Source of the DNA: Rhopalosiphum padi
Lineage: Eukaryota > Arthropoda > Insecta > Hemiptera > Aphididae
Length of the DNA stretch: 64,000 bases
Direction of reading: 5' to 3'
NCBI RefSeq assembly: GCF_020882245.1
Contig: NC_083598.1
Coordinates: 92,633,714 to 92,697,713 of the forward strand
Position numbers and translations under genes: made by a program. The notes below the pieces were generated by a model. The model made no database searches. It was given only the letters and a program-made list of their open reading frames with translations, and was not told where the DNA came from. The first letter of the stretch is position 1, and the number at the start of each line of letters is the position of its first letter. Positions 24,141-35,540 of the stretch are shown here, piece by piece.

Positions 24141-27100
24141 GCGCTCGAATTAAGAAAAATTAAGCAGAGGAACACCAATAGTTATAAATTATAATATAAT
24201 ATATTATACTATGTTACAAACATTAGAGCGATCCGGCGTAAAGTAAAATTAATTTACGCTTGTACAGTCCAGGTATGCTCAGTGGTAGCGGGAATGCAGG
24301 ATATTATAGTTGCTTTCTCAATCATTGCGTGTAAGATGAATGCATATATACGTTGTGTAAACGAACGTTAGGTTATTGTAGGCCGGTTAAATACGCATTT
24401 TGTGTAGGTATACGCGTATGTGGTAAGTCTATGGCTGCCGAACTGCATTCGAATATATCATACAGAAAAGTTTTACGTTACTTTATATTATACGTTATAA
24501 GTTATAAGTTATAAGTTATAACCATCATCAATACAGGCTAGGAAACTAGGAAAGTTAGAATAAACACGTACTAGTGAATGACTTGTTGACATTCAAAAAT
24601 ATTCTATTTGATATAATAAAAAAAGTATAATAACTGGAACAATTAATTTAAAACAAAAATAATTCACGACGACAGTTGGGTATTGTGTAATTTTCGAGTA
24701 TGTTTGGAGTGTGGTGATATTTTAAATTGAGTAAGAGTAATCGCTAAAATAAACTTAAAGTTAAATCATAAAAAAATAGACAAAATAATATTATAAATAC
24801 ATTGTAATTTTGTTAACTTTGATGTAAAAAAGGTAATACTCGTTTAAATCCAAAAAAATTAACTAATGTACTCGTGTAATATAATAAAAGTGTATTGATA
24901 AAATAATTAATCGATATGCAATGGCAAAACATTGGAAATACGTTTTTAAAAATATCGAGAGCGCTTTCAACCACCATAATATAAAATTGTGGATATCCCC
25001 ATCTACTGAAACCAGTCATCCTATAATAACGTTATGGGCTGAACAAATTTAAAATACGAGCACTTATGTAAAGAAATTACATATACAAAAAAAAGTTAAT
25101 TTAATAACTTTCAAAGAAATCTGATAAATTGTTTTAAATTGAATACTCATATAAGAATTAGTGAATAATAATAATTTCAATGTATAAGTCACATTATCAA
25201 TTAATACAATAAAAAATAAACTTTTTTTTCTTCCTTTTTGCCTGTATATTCGCCGTTCCCCTAATTTGTCCTGACCGCACGCAACTGGCGCTTTCTCGTA
25301 TTATGTCAATTAAATTTAAATAATAACATGATAATTTTCGCGATTACTCTTCATTTGCGACTCGAACAATATTATCTTGATAGGTTTATATCAGTAATGA
25401 TATTGTTAATGATACTGTATATTTCCAAGATTTAAAAACTATACAAGCAGTTATAACATTTTTATCGTAACAATACACTATAAATTGAATTACTTTAATT
25501 CTAGTGGCTTTTCAAAAGACTGCGTGTAAACATCTTTTAAGTAGATATAGATGTCTATAATCTTCATTGGATATTGATCGTGAAAATATAAGTGTATAAC
25601 ACGATACCTATATAAATATAATTGTAGGAGTTATAAACGTAGTGATCGAAATAAGAGTACCAGCATAGTAACAAAACTTTATAGTATGAAAAATAATGTA
25701 AATATTACACTCAAGTAGGTATCCCTCCGTCTTAAGACATGTGATAACAATTATATGTGTCCCGTGAGAATCCCGTCACAATGTTGGCGAAATTAAAATA
25801 CACACATACACATGTATAATATTAATTTATATATGAACAACGTGTATTTGCATGACGGCTTAACAACTTAGTATTCGTTATTTATTTTAAGTTTTACATT
25901 TCGTTTTTAAATAACGCGTGTATTAGAGCCATATTATCAAGTAGGTAGGATGGTACGTATTGCACTCATAAAACGCATGCAATAAATTGGTTTTTGATTT
26001 TCACGCGATAATTATATCATTATTATTTTATCTATACCTATAAATTAATAATTCTCACCTGATATATTTTTTTTATATAACGATAGACGAAACTATGAGA
26101 GATACACATCGTAAAGACTAGTATAATATTATTATGCACTTGTGCCGAGAAAGCGATAATATACGCTGCAGATAGATAAGTAGTACTGTGGGTAGGTATA
26201 TAAACTGGTAGATTGGTAAGTACCTACCTGTATTTTGTATATTATACATATATGTAAGCCTAATAATCGATTATACATTTTTTTTCAATAATACGTGCAC
26301 GACTTATTCATAAAAAAACATATAAAATATATACATATTACGATGATATTACAACGACGTTCGTATAACCGATTAATAAATCAGACAAAAACTAGTTGAC
26401 CATTATTTAGTTTATCAACCTCGTTTTATGAAATCACTGGCAGGGAATTATTTTATTTTATTATATTTTATGACACTACTGTGGTAACATTTTTGTAGTA
26501 CAAAATACATTATATTAGGTACTGCAGATCCAAAAATCCTCCCCTAACAATCGTAAATAAAACTACCGCTATATCGATTTTCCTGTTATTTAGGTTTAAT
26601 TTGTAGTTTATTAATAAGTATAAGTAAATATAAAATAAGTAGGTTAGGAGATTTTATAACATGATCAATATTGAGCAGACTAAACAACTATATCAATAAC
26701 ATTTAAATACATAACTTTTTCAATTGAGTAGTTTTCTTTAAATGTAAATGTATTAGGAAAATAAAAATAATAAATACAAATATATTATCATATTACATTG
26801 GCTCTTATTTCCATATAATAGAATACCGATTTTAACATTTAAATCTATAAACTCTAAATAATAGTATTCTCAGTTTTTACTAATTAATTTCTTATTAAAT
26901 CGCATAGCTGAAAAACATAGTGATTGATGTTGAAAATTTAATAAAATAAATATAATATAGCTGTTAGTTTAGTCGATAGTCGCCTACTCGTAAATGCATG
27001 TGATTACATTTATATAGTGACCATAGTTGATGTACCTATGTATAATAACAGTGTATAAAATCTTAACTTCTTAAAGACACAATAAGTGGAAAAAATGTTC

Positions 27101-27340
27101 CTCTTTCGGTAGTTGGGAAGGATGAATCCGATAGTTTAGCAACTGCGGTACCCATCATAAAGTCATACTATATAATAAACAAACGTTAAAAAAAGATTTT
27201 TAATCAGTTTCACGCACATACCGAGTCAGGTTAGTATAAGTGAATTCTTTGAAATTATGAAATAACTGAAGCGATTAACTTATACATACAAGTATACAAC
27301 TAAACGAGAAATAAATATAATATGCATATTATAAGGATTA
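24141..27340. other. No gene seen; AT-rich DNA
   Basis: A/T-rich sequence with a small palindrome GCGTAAA...TTTACGC near 24236-24258 and a 7-bp tandem repeat at 24494. I recognise no coding frame, RNA or element. Confidence 0.5.
24494..24521 (+). repeat. Tandem repeat, GTTATAA x 4
   Basis: Four exact tandem copies of the heptamer GTTATAA. Confidence 0.9.
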
Positions 27341-27650
27341 TTTGCGCGCACGTCTGTGTTCGTCTCACCGAAAATGCGATTTATTGAAGATACGCCGCCG
27401 ACAACGATGCGACGCGTGTTAATCACGCGACCAGGCATTTAAAAACAAGACAGCACGTTAAGAGTGATCGTGATATTATCGCGATTTTGCCGAAACATCA
27501 GATTAATTGCTGAACCGAGTAGCGGAACTGTGTATAAACACTATAAACAAACCAAACACGAATTTCGAACTCACAGGCTTTATAGAAACACTGTTATTAT
27601 TACAATATTTTGGTTTAAACGGACATATGTTTTGTCGACCCGATGATGTA
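27341..27650 (+). other. CpG-richer patch with two short plus-strand frames
   Basis: A patch of CpG-containing sequence. A 22-codon ATG frame at 27374-27442 begins MRFIEDTPPTTMRR. A second frame at 27464-27646 (about 60 codons, non-ATG start) contains RFCRNIRLIAEPSSGTVYKH and further basic residues. No family is recognised. The patch could be an exon, an old gene fragment or regulatory DNA. Confidence 0.2.
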
Positions 27651-30600
27651 CAGAACGATCACACTATTGTATACGGATATATAAAAGTACCATATGGATA
27701 GATACAAAGACAAGTTAAACACATTGAGATTGAGAATACCATTTAAATACAGTGCGTTGTGGTGTGGTGTGGTGTGCACTTTATAACTAATAAATGAATA
27801 TACTACAAAGTTATGGGTTTATGGTCAACACGTGCGTGTCTAATAAATATTTTCGAAACCGTTTCTACAATATTATGCCGTACACAGCGCGCGCATCGTC
27901 GTTAATTTTGTACGCAACAAATGTCGTATTTTGAAACCAGCTCCGTAGCCATCGTTTTAACAGCGATATTGACGCGATTTCAAAAATAAATTATACCTAT
28001 ATTCCTATCGGGTTGCATGAACGTTATTTTATTTTGAAATAGGATTTCTAATTCCCCGTGGACAACGGCGTTAGAGAGTTTAATAAAAAATATAAACTTA
28101 AGCGTTTGATCTGTGATCGTCATTTTTTTTTTTTTAGTTAATTCTAAAGAACGACCATAACTGAACGACCATTACCTAACAATAATAATTTTTATTGAAG
28201 ATGAGTAATTTCTAATATTATATAATTATTAATAAAAAACAGTCCAATAATGAAACTTCAATGGTGTACCATTACACAGAGTCGCTATCGTACAATTTGC
28301 AATCATATTCGTGCCTTAAGTTTTCACGTTGTATAGTAAGCCATTCTCCAGCATTAATAGTTATTAATTCGTTGAAATGCTTATTGCGTTGACCAAGTGT
28401 GCCTTCAGACGCGTGTCACTGTATTGTGTTTATTATGATATGTGTTACACAAGTCTATGCAGATCAAATAATAAAATGCAGTCGCAATTTATCAACAGTA
28501 GGTATTATTAGTAGAAATTATGGTAAAATAGGCTCTTTGGGGGTACCTACTGCTTAATAGCTAAAAAACCTAACAAGGTTAGGTAAAAAAAAATGCAAGT
28601 AAAAACAAATTGTTAAATTTTTTTTATAAAGTAAACATTTGATAGAATTAACTAAATGTTGACCATAATGGGCAAGCAAACGTAAACGTGTGTGCACTTG
28701 TCTTGTATTATACATGTAATTTCTTGTGTATAAGAACGTGAAACGTACACTATTATAATATAGTATATACTCTACCATCCTGCCGAATCACGTTATACAA
28801 AAGGTGCTCGTACGTAATAATAATTAATAATGTATTATCTGGTGGTATGTAGCCATGTATGTATACAGAGTGTATCACATTAATCTGAAAAATTCAAATG
28901 TAATTTTAGTATAAAAATGTCATATATCCATGATACGCTATGTAGTATGTATATATCGCATCCAACATTGTATTTACTTTATAGTATACCACGATGTTAC
29001 ATCGAAGGCGGTAGTCAAAACAAAAGAGTTTAGACAGAAAAATATACACGCGCACGTGTATTATACATTATCATATACAATATATTATTATTATATAAAA
29101 TAAACGCGTATTAGCAGATGAACAGTAACAAAGTATAATATTATATATAATACCTATTATTTTAGTCATAAACGTAAAGCATCATACACGACGAGGACGT
29201 GTATGCTATTTAATAGAACGACAACGACGATGTGTACCTATATAAAGATATTTAATATTGTATATATGTATGTATAGTCGGACACGGTGTACGGCCGCAT
29301 TGTGTTACAATGTGTCTGGGAATCTAAATAATAATAATAATAAACAGGAGGTAGGCGCGAGCGCGCGGCGCGTGTATAATATGATAATAATATTATAATA
29401 TCCAAAGTCCTACTGCAGCGGTGAGCAGGAATAAAAAATAAAATGTTCGTATGTAATTATTATTATATATATATATGCTATTCATTAACGCACCCGGTAC
29501 GAAGTCGACCGAGTTGATTTTAATTAAAAAATGTATACACGCGCATGCATAGTCCTCCCATAATATATTGTATAAAACCGTTCAACACGTGTACACTTAT
29601 TACATGTAATACGTATACATACTAATAGACCGTATACAAACGTAGTACGACGACTCCCGCTAGCATCCATACACTATATTATATATTATATTATTTTATA
29701 CATACATATACGTGCGTTCAATTACTCCTTCTGCTGCTGTTGTAATAGCGACGAACGATGACTTCTGATCCAAGGTTTGGGGATATACGAAGCTCGTTTA
29801 TAATGCTGCAGTTTGCCTTCCATCACTCTCGCTAAATTGACGTTATTCGTTCGATTTTCTCAAGTGTATAATATATTATCAATTATGTTACGTAATACGT
29901 TTAACTCGAAAATCGTTGAAACTTTATGCACCGTTTTCATCCCAACAATAATGATTTCACGTACTATATATAAGTATTTAAACTACGACAAATATATACT
30001 TATAGCCTATAGGAGCCAAAGAGTATATTATAATGAACTATAGTTACGAGTAAATATCGATACGTGCTTTTTAAAATATAGATCGTGTCGTACAGCGGGT
30101 GATTATTTTATCATTGAACCAGACCATATAATAAATTATAAGATAACACAAACAATTTCAAATTGTATATTTAAATACTGATAAATTATAATAATATAAA
30201 TTACAATAATATAATGGATTGGACGTTAAAAAATAATAATTTGTAAATTTCTCATATAATTCCCGAGATATTGCCTGGTTTTTATTATTATTACGAGGTA
30301 GTATAATATACTGCGTGTACGTATATCATTATAAAAAAAAATATTAGTACTTTGTTATAGAACTTCAGCTGATAATGTATATGCCATATGGTATTACTGT
30401 CTTACAACATCCGTATCATAACTTCTTATTACACCACCAAATCCATGGGTTTATCAACACGCTGAGAGAAGAAAATAAAGAAAAGATTATGTCTACATGA
30501 AGTATAGGTATAGTATAGGTATGACGAGAAACGATTTGTTTGTAAAACCCCATCTGACATACAGTATACGTATACACGAGAAGCGTGGTGATTGCAATCA

Positions 30601-31640
30601 TAATGCAGTCCACGTAACAGAAAAAAATTGTATCAATAGTTGAATAGTATATTATATATATTATTTTGTTGTATTTCTCCAACGACGACAGTATAACTTC
30701 ACTGGAAACAGTGTATTATACCATTGTGTACAGAAAATATATACGGTGGCGGACGAAAACGCGAATGTTGTCTCAGGCGTAAGCAAACAATAATGACTTA
30801 ACTTCGAAGGCAGTATATAAATATAATATAAGGGTTGACGCACAAGGGGATGCGATAGCAGGTACGAAGAAACGGGTGCAGTGTTATAGTACTTATTGTA
30901 TACGGGGTTAGATATATACAGAAAAAAGACGTAATGGACAGAAAATCCTTTGAGGTATTAAAAAAATAAAAAGTAAAGATAAGTATAAAGAAAATGTGTT
31001 GCCAGAATCAGGATCGTATAATATGTAGAATTGTATACGAAAATATAATAACTTAAGTATATCTGTTAATTATTACATTTTGTTACATCTTGTTTCATTT
31101 CTTAAAACAATAAAAATATAATAATTTTATTATATTCCCTAGTAAGTCCACTTTCAAAACAATATGTCACGTAACTTTTTTTCAATTTAGACTGTACTTG
31201 AAAATATGACGTGAACTCGTCCTCACATTTCATCTTAACACCTAAATGCAAAAAGTGGTGGAATATATTGCTAAGTATCAACAAGTGAAAACAGATACTG
31301 ACAGGTAGAAGTAGAAATTGTCAATCGAAATGTCGCAGCATAAATTGGTAGGTATAAGTAGGTATTTACAGGTATTCTGTGTTCAATAGTTCTGTTTTTC
31401 TGAATATATTGTAATTTATCCTAATTATGATTATGTATAATGTATAAATACTCTGGTCCTGTGTTATATGCATGTAGTAATGCAATGTAATACTACATAT
31501 ACATCTGCACTATGTACAGTGTACATGGTACACATATATCAAATCTTGAATTATAAAAATATAATATATATATATATGAACTGAGATGAATGTCTATATA
31601 TATTTAAATATTATATTTATAATTCCTTATCCATAAGTAA
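27651..31640. other. No gene seen; AT-rich DNA with CpG spots
   Basis: A pentameric TGTGG tandem run lies at about 27757-27777. Around 29280-29420 a GC-rich spot contains GCGAGCGCGCGGCGCG. The rest is A/T-rich with ATA/TAT runs and I see no convincing gene. Confidence 0.5.
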
Positions 31641-31829
31641 CGTTTGTTCATCTTAAACCACCCCTCTCAAACCTTAGACGAGTTATGGAATTATATAATG
31701 AAATTAAATCTACTTGTCAGGGAGACAATATATGATAAACGTAATAGCATGGCCGAACGACGAAGTGCCGGCAAATTGATACAGCATATTATAGATAAAG
31801 TAGGAATTAATGTAATAAAACTAAAATAA
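31641..31829 (+). CDS. Exon-like frame, 62 aa, unrecognised
   Basis: A stop-free frame from a TAA at 31638 to a TAA at 31827-31829, without an ATG near its start (the first ATG is at about codon 20). The translation reads like a soluble helical protein: LDELWNYIMKLNLLVRETI, then YDKRNSMAERRSAGKLIQHI, ending in DKVGINVIKLK. Acidic and basic residues alternate and hydrophobics fall at helix spacing, unlike the Ile/Tyr-rich chance frames nearby. It could be a terminal exon with an upstream acceptor, or a fragment of an old gene copy. I do not recognise the family. A hAT element begins 163 bp downstream. Confidence 0.3.
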   Translation, partial: RLFILNHPSQTLDELWNYIMKLNLLVRETIYDKRNSMAERRSAGKLIQHIIDKVGINVIKLK

Positions 31830-31992
31830 AATATTAAAATGCAACAGTATACCAATATAGCACTTTGGTTGACGTGTTTATAATATAGAAATACAAAGAA
31901 TAATAATAATAAATTGTCGTCATTGTGATCAATAATGATTTAAAATGAGACAGGTGGGTAATAAAAATATATAGTAATTTGAGGGTCTAGGA

Positions 31993-32540
31993 CAGGGGTC
32001 GGCAACCTTTTGAGTTTTTGACATAGCAGAGTCAAAAGTTACAATTTACATAATTGCCAGTTTTTAAAGAACCACAAAAATGTTTGTTTAAATATTTAAA
32101 TATTTGCTTATATATAATTGATTTTCGATCTAAAATAAAAGAATTTATACACGAAATAATATTAATTCATGTAAAAACTAAAAACATATAAATATTTTTA
32201 GCACAAAACTTATTTTACGAGTAGCTATAATAATAAATAATATAGTTATCGAATAATAGATATAGTTATACGGTTACATCGATAGAAGCATTGCCTTTGC
32301 ATGCATTTGGAAAGTTTATTACACACTTTTAATTTTTGTTGATTACGATGGCCTTAACAGGTATTTCATATTCTTAAAAAGCAACAAAAATATAATTTAG
32401 AATAATGTATATTTTTTTTTTATAATAAAATGTATTTATTTTTTGATACCTAATAAAATAATTATAATGTTTGCATATGGACCTAGAAAGCTAGAAAGCC
32501 GAAACTTAAGATCATAAGAGCCGCAGGTGGCCGACTCCAG
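31993..32540. mobile_element. hAT non-autonomous element (548 bp)
   Basis: Begins CAGGGGTCGGCAACC and ends GGTGGCCGACTCCAG, which matches the reverse complement of the start at 12 of 15 positions. CAGGGGTCGGCAACC and the inner GAGCCGCAGG near the right end are classic hAT terminal words. The flanking 8-mers GTCTAGGA (31985-31992) and GTCCAAGA (32541-32548) agree at 6 of 8 positions, both differences being transitions, as expected for a decayed 8-bp target duplication. There is no transposase frame. It is older than the MITE at 32615. Confidence 0.8.
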
Positions 32541-32552
32541 GTCCAAGACAAT

Positions 32553-34428
32553 TCACCATGACCAATTCACTGTTTATGAATTGTGCAGATCTATGCACAA
32601 TGCACATAATAAACCATGGGTCACCAAATGGCGGCCCGCGAACACATTTTATCCAGCCCGCAGACAAAGAATAAATAACACATAGTACGACAACATTATA
32701 TGTGTTATTATTGTAAATTATTATTTTTGTTAAATATTATTGGTTTTTAAATAATGTGAATATGTACTTAGAATCTTGATAGCCCACGAACAATTTTCAG
32801 ATTCCTAATGTGGCCCTTCAAAAATATTAATTGGTGACCCCTGTAATAAACTATAATATACTACAAAGTCAAAATAGAAGATTAAAAAGTATTAACATAT
32901 TAGAAAAAAATAATAAATAATAATAACTAGTACCTACTCTGGAATTTTAAATTATAATTGTTAAACCATTGACTATTACATAATTAATTATTATTCAAAT
33001 TTAAAATTGATTAATACATAAAATTAAGACTCCTTGTAATAACCAGCATACAACATAAGCAAGTTCTATCTATGATTTATTTGGTGACCCATTAACCATG
33101 GTATCATATACATCATTACATCATACATCATAGTGATCATACAATACTTATAATATATCACTGTATAATGGTTTTTACCTATATCAACAATGAAATAAAT
33201 AAACAATTAATAAGAAAAAAAATAACTGTAAAACTTAGTCTCGAACGCGTTAAAATAATCAAGTCAAACTATTATAATATTACAGGAACTACTGTTATTT
33301 TTTCGACTAAACAATTATAATTTATTTGTAGTTGACTTTTTCCACTGCTCCATATATTATTATTTACGGATCTAGGACAATTATTGGTCCCCGCAAAAAA
33401 ATGTATGCGGATAATGGGTTCCCGTCATAATTTTATTCTCGCACAATTATTCCTTGGCTTAAAAGTTAAATACAAAATATTATTTTATCATTAAACGTTC
33501 TTTAAAATGTATTTTCAATAATTTAATACTTTTAGAATAAAAAATAAAAATGAATATAATAATATAATATCGTGGAATAAAAAAATAACTATTCGGCACC
33601 TCAATATGCAGTCAAATGAAGGCAAATCGGTCAGTAATAAAAGATTATTATTTATCATTTATCAAAGGAAATATATCTTTAGAGTTTGCTAAAAATAGTT
33701 AGTATTGTAGTGCTAGTAGTGTAATACTTTATAGCTCATCGAAATTCGTATATCTTATCCTATTCAAAAATATAATTAAACTACAATACATTGTGTTTTT
33801 TTAATACTTAGTAGTTAGTAAAATAATTTATTTTTTTGTTAGTCAAAAAGCTTGAATACAATATTGAAAATAATTGAGTTCCAAAACGCATGAAGTCCAA
33901 ACTTATGTTAACTTAACCTAACCTAACTTTGACAAAATACATCAAAACGAAGAATATTTTTAAAATATTTTGTTGTTAAAAATACCCAAATTGTTTAAAT
34001 TGTATATTGCTTCAAAGCTTAAAAATTGAATACAAGGTTATTCTAAAAGTATTTTATTATTGAAAATATATTTTAAAGAACGTTTAATGATTAAAAAATA
34101 TTTTGTATTTAACTTTTAAGCCGGGGACTAATTGTTCGAGTATAAAATTATGACGGGGACCAATTGTCCGTATACCATTATTTACTATACATAACCATAA
34201 AATAATTATTTTGTATTTAATTAATAATTCATTATGTAATAATCAATGGTTTGACAGTGATCATTTAGAATTCCAGAGTAGGCACTAACTATTATTACTT
34301 AATAATTTTTTCTAATATTATTATGTTTGCACTTTTTCATCTTTTATTTTTACTTTATAGCATACATTTATTATGTGCATAGTTCTGCACAATTTATTTA
34401 GCCGTAGTGATTTAGTAGTGAATAGTAC
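32553..34428. mobile_element. Foldback element with long inverted arms
   Basis: The right arm (34038 to about 34428), reverse-complemented, aligns with interrupted segments of the left arm (about 32553-33540). Shared blocks in order from the outside are AATTGTGCAGA(T/A)CTATGCAC, ACATAATAAA, TACCTACTCTGGAATT, CAAACCATTGA(C/T)TATTACA, GGACAATT...GGTCCCCG, TTAAAAGTTAAATACAAAAT, CATTAAACGTTCTTTAAAAT and ATACTTTTAGAATAA. The loop is about 500 bp (33541-34037) and has no coding frame. The left arm is longer because it holds a hAT MITE (32615-32843) and about 330 bp of extra sequence around 33005-33350. The outer limits are approximate and no target duplication was identified. A transcript through it would fold into a long hairpin. 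Confidence 0.75.
32615..32843. mobile_element. Nested hAT MITE (229 bp) with perfect 8-bp duplication
   Basis: Starts CATGGGTCACCAA and ends TTGGTGACCCCTG (12 of 13 inverted). The identical 8-mer TAATAAAC flanks it at 32607-32614 and 32844-32851. Internal GGCGGCCCGCG and TGTGGCCC words near the two ends are typical of this hAT MITE type. It sits inside the left arm of the foldback. The right arm shows the uninterrupted site, reading GCACATAATAAATG on the complementary strand, which independently confirms the insertion and the duplication. No coding capacity. Confidence 0.92.
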
Positions 34429-35089
34429 TTATTTTCTTACATGAAAGTAATTATGTAGCAAACATGAATAAAGTTTAATTTTGGATTTGGACCTACAGAC
34501 ATTTGAACGTGAGTACTACAGATCATAGGTTATAAAATAATATGTTTCGTGCTCAACAAAGCTAAATATTACGAACTAATAATTACATTAAACGGTCAGA
34601 TTATTATACACATTTATAGATGTAATTATAAACCACCAACAGGGGATGGGCTATCCCGTTATAAAAATTAGTTTAAGAGATAACCCTACAATGTAGGTGT
34701 ATGGTACATACTCTAATAGACTGTTAGCCTTTATCTGTGACTGAAAAAATGTATTCCCCGAAAATATAATTAATGCTCAGAAGTCATAGTATTGCCTTAA
34801 AATATTTATGATATCCATTTTTATTATCTAGAAAATAATAAATTTTTCAATATTTTTTTATATATTGAAAATTAAAAACATTTTTATAAAGACATGTTTT
34901 TTGAAAAATTGAAAACATATAATAATTTCATAATTAATAAAATATTAAGCCGTAAACAAATATCGTACTTACAAAACATATTGTTATTTTTTTCTTTGCC
35001 AAAAATATCGTTTCGCGGGACTTTTTTCATATTATGCCCTCTAAAAAAGTCGTCTGCCCCAGAGTATGGCAGTGCATAGCTGCATACCC
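34429..35089. other. No gene seen; AT-rich DNA
   Basis: A/T-rich, with a small GGGAT-GGGCT-ATCCC hairpin near 34645 and no convincing frame. Confidence 0.5.
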
Positions 35090-35540
35090 CATGCGTACAC
35101 CTATAAGCTGCCCATTTGTGTACAAATGGAACTTAAAGCTGCAAATTCCAGCGTGGGGGTGATAAAAAGTACTTGATTTAACATATCAAAATTGATGTTT
35201 CACAAATGAAAGTGTGTCAATCAGAGACGAATGCATGCAAAATGTTGGGTGGTGAGTGCGCGAAGTGTCCGGATTCATTTGGTGTGCTATTCATCTGGCG
35301 CATACAAATTATCGCCGCCAAGACGATTAGGCTGTTTATTGCAACGGGTGGGCGGCGAAAATTATATTGTTATTAACGCAGACGTGGCGTCGGGTTCAAT
35401 TAAAATTTAAAACTGTGTGGGGACAATGCTGCGCAGCAATGTTACTGTACTCTTTAATATGACGTGCATGCATGAGTAGGGAAATAATTATTATTACGTC
35501 ATCGTCTTGTCCATGCAGGTGAAAACGGTAGTTTATAATA
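35090..35540. promoter_or_regulatory. Candidate regulatory block with homeodomain-type words
   Basis: About 450 bp with few simple repeats and higher G+C than the flanks, yet no coding frame. It contains TGTCAATCA (35215-35223), whose complement TGATTGACA is the classic composite Pbx/Exd-Meis/Hth site. Further words are CGATTAGG, TTTATTGC (caudal/Hox-like), TCAATTAAAATT and a TGACGTGCATGCATG run. A cluster of such words in otherwise unique sequence is what an intronic or intergenic enhancer looks like, but each is short enough to occur by chance. Conservation between related insects would decide. Confidence 0.25.
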
